Shown here: piece after piece, positions 1-9,241 of the stretch
Position numbering within the stretch: position 1 is the stretch's first letter
Layout: every line of letters starts with the position of its first letter
Source: Planctomycetia bacterium
Lineage (GTDB): Bacteria; Planctomycetota; Brocadiia; Brocadiales; Brocadiaceae
Reading direction: 5' to 3'
Length of the DNA: 64,000 bases
Assembly (NCBI GenBank): GCA_015075005.1
Contig: JABTVC010000002.1
Coordinates: forward strand, 850,259-914,258
Translations under genes and position numbers: made by a program
Notes under the pieces: model-generated
Told to the model about the DNA's origin: nothing
Database searches by the model: none
The model's input: only the letters and a program-made list of their open reading frames with translations

Positions 1-2
1 TA

Positions 3-2084
3 TCTATCACCATGTATACAGGTATACCGGCAAAACCCGACAAAATACAAGTAACGGGGCCGAAAGATAAATATACGGTATTTGTTGGCCAAAAACTTGC
101 CGCAGGCGATAACGTGTATATCAAAGTCGATACGAGTGATGAGGTTGTTGTTGTGCCGGGAAACCTTCTTGATAAAGTTAGTAAAAATATCCTTGATTTA
201 AGAAGTAAATGGGTGTTTACCTTTGACAAAGAAGCTGTAGACAAGGTGCAGGTCAAAACAGCAGAGTATAACATTGTTTGTGATCGGAAGGGTAATTTCT
301 GGCGTCTTGCTGAACCTATCAGCGATTTGGCAGATACGGAAAAGATCAAGGAGATTCTTGGTAAGTTAAAAAACCTGCAAATCGACCGAACTGATTTTAT
401 TACAGAAGAATCAGGTGATTTGGTTAAATTTGGCCTGGATACCCCTCGATTTGTTGTTACTATTAATGAGAAAGATGCTTCTCAATCTGTCATCTTTGGG
501 CATTCATTAGATAATAAAGTTTACGTTAAACGCACAGATGAACCCACGGTGTTCTTTCTTAAAGATATTATTCTTGCGGACTTAAGTAGAAAACCGAACG
601 ATATAAGAGACAAAAAGGTGGTCAGATTTGAATCGATAGGCACCTATGGTATAAATAAATTGGAAATCAAGACACCAACTGATGTGATTGCAATTGAAAA
701 ATCTTTAGATCTGGACTGGAAGCTAACAAAACCAGTAAATATTTATGCAGACCAGGATACGGTTAAAAATTTCATTGAAAAAATTAAGACGCTTGAAATA
801 GAGGATTTTGTTTCTGATAAACCAGCTGATTTATCAACGTATGGTTTAAAAGACCCTATCTTTGAAATCTCTGTTACCAAAGAAGAAGACAAAGAACTGG
901 CCAAGTTTTATGTAGGCAACAAGTTGTCCGATGGCACGAAATGTTATGTGAAACGTATTGGAGAGGAACCGGTATATACCGTTCCTACAACAGAATTTTA
1001 TGACAAGATTGAAAATGCACTCCTGAGCTTCCGGGACAGACTGGTAAGTGACTTTAACAAGGACTTGGTTAGGAAGATTGTTATTGAAAAAGCAGACCGC
1101 ACCTTTGCGTGTGACATAAGCAATAAGAAAGATGCGGAAGGTCAATTCCTGTGGGAACTCTCAAAGCCCATTCAAACAGTAGCTGACACAAGTGCTATAA
1201 ATCAGATTGTATGGGATTTGTCCTTTTTAAAAGCCGACTGTTATGTTGCAAGTGCTCCTAAAGACCTGAAGTCCTTTGGGTTAAACGATCCAAGGATCAA
1301 GGTCTCTGTGACGTACGAAAAAAATCAAGAACTACAACCGGAAGGGACGGATAAAAACAAGAAAGAAGAAAAATCTGACAACGTTACGAAGGCAAACGAG
1401 GCTTTGGGAAAAATTGTCGAAACAAGGACATTGCTCATTGGTAAAAAAGTTAAGGATGGTGACAAGGTAAGTTCCTATGCTATGTTTGCCGATAGCGATC
1501 TTGTGTTTGAACTTTCCTGGCCTAAAATTAAAAACTTTGATGCGGAATTGGTTCCAGCTAAAGTATTCAATTTTGAAGTGACAGATGTAAAAGATATCGC
1601 TCTTGAGTATGCCGACAGACGTATAGCAGTGGAAAAAACACAGAATGTCTGGAAATTAAAAAACAATGAGCAGAAGGATGTTCAGGGACGGGAAGTAGAC
1701 TACTTTGTTCGTAATATTCATGAATTAAAAGGAGATTACATCGAACAATACAAAGCTACGGATCTAACACAATTTTCATTGGATAAACCTCAACTTATCA
1801 TTACTATTGGTTTGGAAAGCGGTAATGCCGTCCTTTATATTGGCAAAAAGAAGGATGCTTACGGCTATTACGTGAAGAATAAAGATTCTGATTACGTCTA
1901 TGTTGTTGGTAATGAATCGATTGCGAATCTGATGAAAAAAGAAGAAGACTTTACAACCGTTATGAGTGAAACTGCACCAAAAGTGTTCTCAGATGAAGGA
2001 AAAGCTATGCGCGGCGAAATGCCTGCAGGTATTTCGCCACACGGAAGGCCGCCAAGCAGTTCTCCTCACGGAGGATTTCACTAA
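3..2084 (+). CDS. DUF4340-type repeat envelope protein, 5' end outside the window
   Basis: The frame is open to the left edge and no ribosome site precedes the first ATG at 12, so the true start and any signal anchor are probably outside the window. The protein repeats a unit of roughly 150-200 residues containing a 'DLxxFGLDxP' signature followed by a beta-rich stretch ending in 'YVKxxxxxxVY'; four copies can be seen. This is the DUF4340 pattern. In known genomes such proteins usually follow an ABC-2 transporter with a GldG-like subunit, so an envelope-transport role is plausible but inferred. The C-terminus is an unusual low-complexity tail rich in Gly, Pro, Ser and His, with 'SPHG' twice. 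An HtrA protease follows 35 bp downstream on the same strand. Confidence 0.75.
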   Translation, partial: SITMYTGIPAKPDKIQVTGPKDKYTVFVGQKLAAGDNVYIKVDTSDEVVVVPGNLLDKVSKNILDLRSKWVFTFDKEAVDKVQVKTAEYNIVCDRKGNFWRLAEPISDLADTEKIKEILGKLKNLQIDRTDFITEESGDLVKFGLDTPRFVVTINEKDASQSVIFGHSLDNKVYVKRTDEPTVFFLKDIILADLSRKPNDIRDKKVVRFESIGTYGINKLEIKTPTDVIAIEKSLDLDWKLTKPVNIYADQDTVKNFIEKIKTLEIEDFVSDKPADLSTYGLKDPIFEISVTKEEDKELAKFYVGNKLSDGTKCYVKRIGEEPVYTVPTTEFYDKIENALLSFRDRLVSDFNKDLVRKIVIEKADRTFACDISNKKDAEGQFLWELSKPIQTVADTSAINQIVWDLSFLKADCYVASAPKDLKSFGLNDPRIKVSVTYEKNQELQPEGTDKNKKEEKSDNVTKANEALGKIVETRTLLIGKKVKDGDKVSSYAMFADSDLVFELSWPKIKNFDAELVPAKVFNFEVTDVKDIALEYADRRIAVEKTQNVWKLKNNEQKDVQGREVDYFVRNIHELKGDYIEQYKATDLTQFSLDKPQLIITIGLESGNAVLYIGKKKDAYGYYVKNKDSDYVYVVGNESIANLMKKEEDFTTVMSETAPKVFSDEGKAMRGEMPAGISPHGRPPSSSPHGGFH

Positions 2085-2119
2085 AAATCATATCCGATAA
2101 GTTTTCTTAGTGAGCTGCC

Positions 2120-3511
2120 TTGAAAAGAACATATACTTTTTTGTCAATTATTTTGATGCTTGTTTGCATTCTTTTCGTATGCAATGAGGCGTTGTCCCGT
2201 GAAATAAATTCTAATCGCAGGACCCCAATTGTTATAGCGGTTGAAAAGGTAGGGCCTGCTGTCGCCAATATCAGCACAGAAAGACTTATATCCCAGCGAC
2301 ATGTAGACCCGTTTTTCGGATCAAGAAGTGAGCTCTTCGATCAATTCTTCAATGATTTCTTTGGTCAGACACAAAAACAGACGGTTGAAAGGCCATTGGG
2401 TTCCGGGGTCATTATTGACGAAGACGGTTACATTGTTACCAATGAGCATGTCGTGAGCCGTGCCTCTAAAATTAAGGTGAGATTATCAGATGGCAGAGAC
2501 TTCGAGGCGACCATGATCAGCTCTGATCCAATCAGTGATCTCGCCGTATTAAAAATAAATTCACCTACGCCGCTTCCTTTTGTTAAGATGGGAACGTCAA
2601 AGGACCTCATGATTGGTGAGCCCCTCATTGCATTGGGTAATCCTTTTGGCTTGGAAAATTCCATCACTACAGGTGTGCTAAGCGCCAAAAACCGAACTCT
2701 GACATTTAACAGCGAATATGGAGATATCAAGTATGATGGCCTTATTCAAACAGATGCACTAATAAACCCAGGAAACAGTGGTGGGCCGCTCATCAATATT
2801 GACGGAGAACTTATTGGTATTAATGCTGCTATCGTAAATCAGGCACAGGGGATAGGCTTTGCTATTCCTGTTGATAAGGTAAGGCAAACCCTTGTTATGC
2901 TCTTCAATTTTAGGGAGCTCAATAAGATATGGTTTGGTGCGCAGGTTGAAGAACAAGGTGGTGGCTTAAAGGGAATTAAGGTTTCGTCTGTTGAATCCGG
3001 CAGTCCTGCCGACAAGGCGCACATTAAAGTTGGGGATTATATTACAAAAATAGACGCTAAGGAGATTCTGGACATCCTTGACTTCGAAAAGTACATCCTT
3101 AGGAAAAATGCAGGCGATAAACTCTATATCAATGTTAATCGTGGCGGGTATGAGATTCAGATAGAGGTAAAACTTGAAAAGGCCCCGCTGCCTTCTATAG
3201 AAAAGCTGGCCCTGGAAAAGTTGGGTTTGTATGTACAAGATTTGTCCCCCCAGCTTGCAAAACAATTAAATTTGTGGTGGATAAAGGCTGGGATATTAAT
3301 TACTGGGGCACAAAAAAAAAGTCCTGCTGCTGAGGCCGGAATAAAAGAGGGCCACGTGCTTGTGTCTGTTGGTCAATATCGAATTAGCACGATCGAAGAA
3401 CTGGGCGCACTACTCAAGATCATGCAAAAGGGAGAAATTTGGGAGATTGGCATCGTTTGGTCTGATAAATTTGGAGAGCACCAGGGTTATGCCCGTGTGA
3501 AGGTCCGTTAA
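2120..3511 (+). CDS. HtrA/DegP-family periplasmic serine protease with two PDZ domains
   Basis: Protease of envelope quality control. A TTG start at 2120 gives a clear signal peptide (basic start, hydrophobic residues 6-20). The trypsin-like domain carries the full triad: His110 in 'TNEHV', Asp140 in 'DPISDLAVLK' and Ser220 in 'NPGNSGGP'. Two PDZ-like regions follow, at about 270-355 and 370-460, as in DegP/DegQ. The length of 463 residues is normal for the family. It follows the DUF4340 gene closely and may share its transcript. Substrates cannot be read from sequence. No ATG lies near the signal peptide, so the TTG start is the only sensible one. Confidence 0.9.
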   Translation: MKRTYTFLSIILMLVCILFVCNEALSREINSNRRTPIVIAVEKVGPAVANISTERLISQRHVDPFFGSRSELFDQFFNDFFGQTQKQTVERPLGSGVIIDEDGYIVTNEHVVSRASKIKVRLSDGRDFEATMISSDPISDLAVLKINSPTPLPFVKMGTSKDLMIGEPLIALGNPFGLENSITTGVLSAKNRTLTFNSEYGDIKYDGLIQTDALINPGNSGGPLINIDGELIGINAAIVNQAQGIGFAIPVDKVRQTLVMLFNFRELNKIWFGAQVEEQGGGLKGIKVSSVESGSPADKAHIKVGDYITKIDAKEILDILDFEKYILRKNAGDKLYINVNRGGYEIQIEVKLEKAPLPSIEKLALEKLGLYVQDLSPQLAKQLNLWWIKAGILITGAQKKSPAAEAGIKEGHVLVSVGQYRISTIEELGALLKIMQKGEIWEIGIVWSDKFGEHQGYARVKVR

Positions 3512-3976
3512 TCCTCGGTCGCCACGATTTATTGAGCAGAAGTCACAATCCACACCTAAATGCCAATTCAGGGTATGATTCCTGCAAAAGCACAACTAAA
3601 ATTCATCTAAAAAATAGGATGACATCGGTTGTAAAAAACTCACCGAAAAAAGAGATATTTTCAATGTAAACCTGTAAAATTAGAGATTGTGAATCCAAAT
3701 ACATGGATTTTCAGTCTAAATATTTTGACAAACCGGTTTGATTATCCAAAGTATTTTCGTTATGGTATTTTTATAACTATTGATTTTAATTGTACCTAGG
3801 ATATATTTGTTTTGCTGTTGGTAAAGGATGTTGTTTTGGTATGATAATTGTTGACCTGTACTGAATGAGTCTGGTTTCCATAAAGAAAAACGATGTTTTC
3901 CTGAATGAGGGAGGGTCGAATAAGTGAAGTATAAAGGCTCGGAAGGATTGTTTTGGTCTTTGAATAGGAATGCAAA
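3512..3976. other. Intergenic region without a recognised gene
   Basis: About 465 bases of AT-rich sequence between htrA and a ferritin-like gene. I see no convincing coding frame, hairpin or repeat. A TTGACA at 3725-3730 lacks a well-placed -10 box, so no promoter is called. Confidence 0.5.
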
Positions 3977-4519
3977 ATGAGTGATACGGCAAAAGATATA
4001 AAGTCAATTGCACTTCAAATGGAAATGGATGGCATACAGTTTTATAACGATTTGGTAAGCAGGACCCTTCACCCCATGGGGAAGATGATGTTCAAGTCAT
4101 TTGTGGAGGATGAAAAATTACATGCAAAACGGCTCAGGGCGCTATTGTCTGCTCCTAATGAAAAAAGTCAAAAAAAGGAAAAGTGCCCAGTAAATCCACG
4201 GGAAAGGTTAATTACTATTTTTCAGGAGATGGGCGAAGAATTGAAAAAGAAGGTCAACGCCAATACTAACGATATAGAGGCTGTCACGCTTGCCATGGAA
4301 CTAGAAAAAAAAGGAATTGAGTTCTACGAACGGGCCACCCGTGAATCAGGCGAGTCGAGAGATAGTGAAACGTATCGTTTCCTTGCCGGAGAGGAAAGGG
4401 TGCATTTCACCATATTGAAGAATACGCTTGATTTTTTGGAAAAGACGGAACTATGGGAGGCGGAGAGTGAGGGGCGTATTTATGATTTGTGGATGTCTAC
4501 GGTAAATAAGAAAGCGTGA
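3977..4519 (+). CDS. Ferritin-like (rubrerythrin-type) diiron protein
   Basis: A 180-residue, mostly helical protein made of two halves. Each half has a Glu-containing helix ('MEMDGIQFY', 'MELEKKGIEFY') and an ExxH helix ('EDEKLHAKRL', 'GEERVHFTIL'), the ligand pattern of a ferritin-like four-helix diiron site. There is no rubredoxin domain, so this is a rubrerythrin-like erythrin rather than classical rubrerythrin. Proteins of this type remove peroxide in anaerobes, probably taking electrons from rubredoxin, and a rubredoxin gene lies at 6826. A second member of the family is at 8774. Exact activity is not decidable from sequence. Confidence 0.8.
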   Translation: MSDTAKDIKSIALQMEMDGIQFYNDLVSRTLHPMGKMMFKSFVEDEKLHAKRLRALLSAPNEKSQKKEKCPVNPRERLITIFQEMGEELKKKVNANTNDIEAVTLAMELEKKGIEFYERATRESGESRDSETYRFLAGEERVHFTILKNTLDFLEKTELWEAESEGRIYDLWMSTVNKKA

Positions 4520-4599
4520 AAAGCCCAAAGGCCGCCTTACCTATTTTGTAAATGGTGGGAATGTTTGCGAGTTAAATTAGTATGGTATGTTGTCTGATG

Positions 4600-6012
4600 A
4601 GTAATAAAAAAGCTGATATGTTTCGTATAGAAAAAGATTATTTAGGCGAGATGAAAGTTCCGGCAGCGGCTTATTATGGAGTTCAGACTGTCCGGGCCAT
4701 TGAGAACTTTTCTGTTAGTGGACAAACATCTCAGTCTGTGTTTACCATGGCCATGGTTTCCATAAAAAAGGCGGCTGCGATGGTTAATGTGGAGCTTGGT
4801 TGCCTGGATGGAAAGATTGGCAATATGATTATTCTGGCTTGTGATCGCATATTGAACGGTGAATTTCACGATCAATTCCTGGTGGATGTCTACCAGGCAG
4901 GGGCTGGCACATCCCATCATATGAACGTCAATGAAGTCATTGCCAATATTGCAATTGAAATGCTTGGTGGAGTGAAAGGGGATTATTCAGGAGTACATCC
5001 GAACGATCATGTTAATTACGGGCAGTCTACAAATGACGTCTATCCTGCTGCCATGCGTATCGCTGCTTTACAACTGTCTAAAAAGCTCGTTAAGAATTTA
5101 TATGCCTTGACAGAGACGTTTAAACAAAAAGCAGAATCCTTAGATTCGATTGTAAAATCAGGTCGGACGCATCTTCAGGATGCTGTACCTATTCGTGTAG
5201 GGCAGGAATTTTTGGGCTATACGGATTCTTTGCTTAAGGCAACCAGGGGGATTGAAAAGGCAAGTGAATCGTTAAAAGAATTAGGACTTGGTGGAAGTGC
5301 CGTAGGCACAGGAATCAATACCCATCCGGAATATGCTGGCAGGGTCATTGCGAAACTGAGGAATATTGTCAACCTGGATATCAGGGAATCAAAGAATCGA
5401 TTCGAGTCCACGCAAAGTAACGCGTCTTTTGTTGAACTCTCTGGCGCTATGCGCACCTTGGCCGTGGAAGTCATCCGTATTGCCAATGACATACGATTGA
5501 TGAATTCCGGGCCGAATACGGGATTGGGTGAGATTGACCTTCCGGCAGTGCAACCAGGATCTTCTATTATGCCTGGGAAAGTTAATCCTGTCATCCCTGA
5601 AATGATGAATATGGTATGCTTTTCTGTTCTTGGCAACGATTTGTCAATTGTACTGGCAGCGCAGGCAGGGCAGTTTGAGCTTAATGTCATGATGCCTGTG
5701 ATCCAATATAAACTGCTTGATGCTATTTTTGTCCTTACCAATGCCGCAAAAATATTTGACGAGAAATGTATCCGTGGCCTGACTGTCAATGAGAAAAGAT
5801 GTCATGATTACGCTATGCGGAGCCTCGGGATTGTCACTGTTTTGAATCCCATTATAGGATATTCAAAGGCATCGGAGGTCGTCAAGGAATCGGTGATGAC
5901 CGGCAAGTCAGTGAAAGACATTCTTTTGGAACAAAACTTCCTCTCGCCGGAGCAATTAAATCAGGTGTTGTCTCCCATGGCTATGACGGAGCCCGGTATT
6001 AGCGCATTGTAG
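4600..6012 (+). CDS. aspA: Aspartate ammonia-lyase
   Basis: Catalyses reversible deamination of L-aspartate to fumarate and ammonia. The fumarase/aspartase signature 'GSSIMPGKVNP' is followed by 'VIPEMMNMVCFSVLGND', which resembles aspartase more than fumarase C at that point. The substrate loop 'SGRTHLQDAVP' and 'NYGQSTNDVYP' are also present. The start is uncertain: ATG codons at 4582, 4600 and 4618 are all in frame; 4600 gives an N-terminus most like known aspartases. Length of about 470 residues is normal. It stands alone between a ferritin-like gene and a cytochrome gene. Confidence 0.88.
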   Translation, partial: SNKKADMFRIEKDYLGEMKVPAAAYYGVQTVRAIENFSVSGQTSQSVFTMAMVSIKKAAAMVNVELGCLDGKIGNMIILACDRILNGEFHDQFLVDVYQAGAGTSHHMNVNEVIANIAIEMLGGVKGDYSGVHPNDHVNYGQSTNDVYPAAMRIAALQLSKKLVKNLYALTETFKQKAESLDSIVKSGRTHLQDAVPIRVGQEFLGYTDSLLKATRGIEKASESLKELGLGGSAVGTGINTHPEYAGRVIAKLRNIVNLDIRESKNRFESTQSNASFVELSGAMRTLAVEVIRIANDIRLMNSGPNTGLGEIDLPAVQPGSSIMPGKVNPVIPEMMNMVCFSVLGNDLSIVLAAQAGQFELNVMMPVIQYKLLDAIFVLTNAAKIFDEKCIRGLTVNEKRCHDYAMRSLGIVTVLNPIIGYSKASEVVKESVMTGKSVKDILLEQNFLSPEQLNQVLSPMAMTEPGISAL

Positions 6013-6143
6013 GCCAAAGTTTATAAATTTTAGATGATTTGCCTATTGTTTCTTAAAATGTATGATTGTATACTAAATGATGTGGCTTTGGGAAGATTTT
6101 GGAGTTTATTTTTTTTAAATCGTTTTAAGGGAAGGGGTGCGAT

Positions 6144-6670
6144 GTGAAAAAAACAACTTTTTTGATTGCTGGTTTATTTGGTATAGGTATGGTTGGGTTA
6201 ACACAGAGCATGAATGTCCGTACGGTGATTGCCGATGAGGAAACGGCAGTCTCCCACGAAGGTGTTATGCTTCCTACCAGGACGTTGATGCATGAGATAG
6301 CGAAGCGAATGAGCAATATCCTCGAAGGGACGCTGGCAGGTAGTTTTAAGTACGTTTCCCAGGAGGCCGGTGCCATTGTAGATGAAAGTTACAAGATAAA
6401 TGAAGTCTTCTTTTCTGTTGATCCAAAGAAAACAAATGGTTTAAACGGGCGAAAATAGATCCCAGTAATTCCCAAAAAATTACAAAGCTAAAAGAAGAAT
6501 TTGATACCTATCTCAGAGGAATAGCTTCGTCGGCGCTGGAAATTAAAAAAGCCGCCGATTCAAACAATCAGAAGACAACCTTCAAGGCCTTCACGAACAT
6601 GGTTGAAAAAACGTGTTTTGAGTGTCACGAATCTCTTCGTGATAAAATGATACCAATTGAAAATCGATAA
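6144..6670 (+). pseudogene. Monoheme c-type cytochrome interrupted by one frameshift
   Basis: The first frame (6144-6458) encodes a signal peptide and an N-terminal helical part and then stops. From about 6448 a second frame continues without interruption to TAA at 6668 and carries a 'CFECH' heme-binding motif near the C-terminus. Joined by a one-base shift in the GGG run near 6446-6450, the two make a protein of about 175 residues with the heme site at the C-terminal helix, like class II cytochromes c' or c556. Neither half is useful alone. It may be a recent mutation or a sequencing indel; the conserved second half favours an indel or very recent event. A terminator follows at 6696. Confidence 0.7.
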
Positions 6671-6695
6671 ATTTTAATCGGGTAAAAATGGGTTA

Positions 6696-6738
6696 AAAAG
6701 AAAGTGCGGAGGATAAGGTTTCTGCACTTTCTTTTATT
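6696..6738 (+). terminator. Rho-independent terminator after the cytochrome gene
   Basis: Perfect 12-bp stem, AAAAGAAAGTGC pairing with GCACTTTCTTTT, with a 14-base loop and a T-rich tail. It separates the cytochrome gene from rubredoxin. Confidence 0.8.
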
Positions 6739-6825
6739 TTAAAAGTTGATTACAACGCGTAAAGTAGTGTACAATAATTCAAGTTTTTACGAAAAGATAT
6801 AAATAAAAAAAAAGGAGGAGAAACT

Positions 6826-6987
6826 ATGTCGAAGTGGGAATGTCGGGTGTGTGGTTATGTCTACGATCCGGGAAAGGGTGATCCTGATAATGGTGTAAAA
6901 CCAGGGACACCCTTTGAGAGTTTACCAGAAGATTGGATTTGTCCATCTTGTGGTGCAAGCAAAGACCTTTTCGATAAACTCGATTAA
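6826..6987 (+). CDS. Rubredoxin
   Basis: A complete 53-residue rubredoxin. The two iron-binding pairs are visible as '[10 protein letters not shown]' and 'CPSCGASK', with the usual 'GxxFExLPEDWxCPxCG' context between them. A strong ribosome site (AAGGAGGAG) sits 6 bases before the ATG. It is a small cytoplasmic electron carrier, expected to pass electrons to rubrerythrin-type peroxidases and superoxide reductase, both encoded in this window. It stands alone between two hairpins, so it is probably its own transcription unit. Confidence 0.95.
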   Translation: MSKWECRVCGYVYDPGKGDPDNGVKPGTPFESLPEDWICPSCGASKDLFDKLD

Positions 6988-7033
6988 CGAGTAAAAATTG
7001 TTCTCTCGTAGCGTGGCTCAGCCGCCGCAATCA

Positions 7034-7068
7034 TATCCCCCTTAAAAATAGTGGTAAAGGGGGGGGAT
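7034..7068 (+). terminator. GC-rich hairpin after rubredoxin
   Basis: TATCCCCCTT pairs with AAGGGGGG-ATA around a short loop. It is placed as a terminator for rubredoxin, but the C/G-run composition also matches the dispersed palindromic elements seen elsewhere in the window. Confidence 0.5.
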
Positions 7069-7164
7069 AAAAATTGAAAGAAGAGATGCCTTTTCAAACT
7101 AATAGTATAGTATCGTTTAAGGGAATATTTAGTGTCCATCGTCTTACAAAGCTGCAATTAAGGT

Positions 7165-7728
7165 TTGAGTGTTGGTATCATATGCACCGTAATGTTGTTT
7201 TATTGTGGAGGTATTGCCCTGTCTACGGCTGATCAGGCGGTGAAAAGCCCTCCAGGCGTTACCTATGTAAATCCGTATTTCAAGGGCACCAAAGAAGAGA
7301 AAGAAGCGCAGATCAAGAGGATTACATCTCTTTTCGGGGTCGGCTGTGATTTCTGTCATAATGAAGATTTAACGATTTTCACTGATGAGGGGAAAAAATC
7401 GAGGGAAATGATGAAGGCTTCTGTTGCCTTAGGGGTTGAATGTGACCACTGTCACGTCGATCGTAAACATTACAAAGAAAACGAACAGCAGGCGAAAAAA
7501 ATGTTTGAGCTCTGCGAAATCATGGGAACGGAGTGTAATTTTTGCCATGCGGGGAAAGAGAAACTTACTCCTAAGGGAGAGACGTCTAAAACTGCGTTTG
7601 TAACAAGAAATTGGGCAACGGAAGGAACAAAACGGTGTCTGGAATGCCATATTGAGAAAAAACAGTTTGCCTTAAATTTTTATGGATGGCAGGTTTTGAA
7701 TGCGTTGAAAGGGTTGAAGGGGATGTGA
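7165..7728 (+). CDS. Tetraheme c-type cytochrome
   Basis: A 187-residue protein with an N-terminal hydrophobic segment (about residues 3-20) and four CxxCH heme sites: 'CDFCH' at 61-65, 'CDHCH' at 93-97, 'CNFCH' at 124-128 and 'CLECH' at 158-162. It should be exported or membrane-anchored and act in electron transfer. The start is TTG at 7165 with AAGG just upstream; no ATG is in frame there. Its stop overlaps the likely GTG start of thioredoxin reductase, so the two are translated together, an unusual pairing of a periplasmic-type cytochrome with a cytoplasmic flavoprotein. Confidence 0.88.
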   Translation: MSVGIICTVMLFYCGGIALSTADQAVKSPPGVTYVNPYFKGTKEEKEAQIKRITSLFGVGCDFCHNEDLTIFTDEGKKSREMMKASVALGVECDHCHVDRKHYKENEQQAKKMFELCEIMGTECNFCHAGKEKLTPKGETSKTAFVTRNWATEGTKRCLECHIEKKQFALNFYGWQVLNALKGLKGM

Positions 7729-8669
7729 ACAAAGATTTCGATGTGGTTATTGTTGGTGGCGGACCTGCCGCTCTCGCTGCTGCTGTTTATACCTGCCGGG
7801 CATTGTTAAAGACCGTAATCCTTGAAAAAAAATTATTGGGTGGACAGTTAGTCGGCACAGAGCTGATTGAAAACTATCCTGGGTTTCCTGAAGTTATCAG
7901 TGGTGTTGATTTGACACAACGCATGGAAGCCCAGGCCAAGCGGTTTGGTGTGGAGATTCGATACGAAGAGGTCTCGAAATTACATGTAGAAAATGGTTTA
8001 AAGGTCGTGACTACTGATACGGATGTTTATGTAAGCCATGTGGTTGTTTTAGCTGCTGGTGCAGATCCTAAAAAACTGGGTGTGCCTGGTGAAGCTGAAT
8101 TTTACGGGAGAGGCGTTAGTTATTGTGCAACCTGTGATGGGGCTTTTTTTAGAGATAAAGATGTTGTTGTTGTTGGCGGAGGCGATTCTGCCGTAACCGA
8201 GGCTATTTTCCTGACCAAATTTGCAAAATCGGTGCAAATAATACACAGGAGGGCTGAATTCAGAGCTACAAAAATTTATCTGGACGAGGCCTTTTCAAAT
8301 CCAAAGATAAAGGTGGTATTTAATACCATACTTGAAAGTATTCATGGACAGGAAAAGGTTGCAGGCGCTGTTACTCAAAATATTTTGACAAAGGAAAAAA
8401 AGGATATTCCTTGCCAGGGTGTTTTTATTTTTATTGGGAGTGTGCCTAATACGGATTTTTTAGGTAACTTGTTATGTACAGATGCCGGTTGTCATATTGA
8501 GACTAACATTCACATGGAAACGGCTGTCGAAGGATTGTATGCAGTTGGTGATATTCGAAAAAATTCGTACAGGCAAATTGCGACAGCGATCGGGGAAGGA
8601 GTTACGGCCGCTATTGCAGCTGAACACAAGCTTGCCGAATTGAAAGCATTAGGCAAGGGAGCGAAGTGA
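7725..8669 (+). CDS. trxB: Thioredoxin reductase (NADPH-dependent flavoprotein)
   Basis: Reduces thioredoxin through FAD and a disulfide. Visible parts are the FAD-binding 'VIVGGGPAAL' near the N-terminus, the redox-active 'CATC' at about residues 134-137, the NADPH-binding 'VVVGGGDSAV', and the C-terminal FAD motif 'YAVGDIR'. The 314-residue length is typical. The GTG at 7725 overlaps the stop of the cytochrome gene and gives a normal N-terminus; a longer in-frame start at 7686 would add 13 unconserved residues. It could feed the peroxide-defence proteins nearby. Confidence 0.92.
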   Translation: MNKDFDVVIVGGGPAALAAAVYTCRALLKTVILEKKLLGGQLVGTELIENYPGFPEVISGVDLTQRMEAQAKRFGVEIRYEEVSKLHVENGLKVVTTDTDVYVSHVVVLAAGADPKKLGVPGEAEFYGRGVSYCATCDGAFFRDKDVVVVGGGDSAVTEAIFLTKFAKSVQIIHRRAEFRATKIYLDEAFSNPKIKVVFNTILESIHGQEKVAGAVTQNILTKEKKDIPCQGVFIFIGSVPNTDFLGNLLCTDAGCHIETNIHMETAVEGLYAVGDIRKNSYRQIATAIGEGVTAAIAAEHKLAELKALGKGAK

Positions 8670-8773
8670 ACTTATTCATTGTTCGTTAAAAAATCGAAAT
8701 ACGAAAATGAATCTTTTGTTTTCTCTATAGTCAGATTATGTTAATACTTTAAATATTATAGAAGGAGGAACGA

Positions 8774-9226
8774 ATGGCAACATTGGATGTAAAAGAAGTT
8801 GTTAAGCAAGCAGCGCAACAAGAGGACAAAGCATATAAATTTTATATGGATGCCTTAAAATTTGTTAAAGATGCAGCTGCGCAATTGTGGCTAAAGGAAC
8901 TTGCCGGTGAAGAGCTAAAACATAAGGAACTGTTGCAAAATTTTGATACCTCAAAGATTAAGAAATTCAAACCTGAGAAAATTCAGGATCTTCATATTAC
9001 AGAATATCTGGTTGATAAAGACATTTCTGACGTCAAAGACTTTCAGGATGTGCTGGTTGTTGCCATGAAGAAAGAACAAAAGTCCTACAACTTCTATGTA
9101 AGTATGGCTAAGTCTACGGATAATCCTGAGATGAAAAATTTGTGTAAAATTTTAGCACAGGAAGAACTAAAACATAAACACAAGCTTGAACTGTATTATG
9201 ATGATAATGTATATCAATGGGACTAA
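8774..9226 (+). CDS. Ferritin-like (rubrerythrin-type) diiron protein
   Basis: A 150-residue helical protein with duplicated ferritin-like ligands: 'QQEDKAYKFY' with 'GEELKHKEL' in the first half and 'KKEQKSYNFY' with 'QEELKHKHKL' in the second. There is no rubredoxin domain. It has a strong ribosome site (GAAGGAGG) and a free-standing position downstream of trxB. It is a paralogue of the protein at 3977 and is likely a peroxide-scavenging or iron-handling protein; the electron donor is inferred to be the rubredoxin at 6826. Confidence 0.82.
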   Translation: MATLDVKEVVKQAAQQEDKAYKFYMDALKFVKDAAAQLWLKELAGEELKHKELLQNFDTSKIKKFKPEKIQDLHITEYLVDKDISDVKDFQDVLVVAMKKEQKSYNFYVSMAKSTDNPEMKNLCKILAQEELKHKHKLELYYDDNVYQWD

Positions 9227-9241
9227 GGATTTGCAATACGC

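Noticed and set aside
3725..3766. TTGACA with a TATGGT about 30 bases downstream as a promoter
   Set aside because: The spacing is far from 17 bases and no other -10 element fits.
4582..6012. Fumarase C instead of aspartase
   Set aside because: The residues after the shared signature (VIPEMMNMVCFSVLGND) follow the aspartase pattern.
6440..6460. Programmed frameshifting in the cytochrome gene
   Set aside because: I see no slippery heptamer with a following stem-loop or pseudoknot; mutation or sequence error is simpler.
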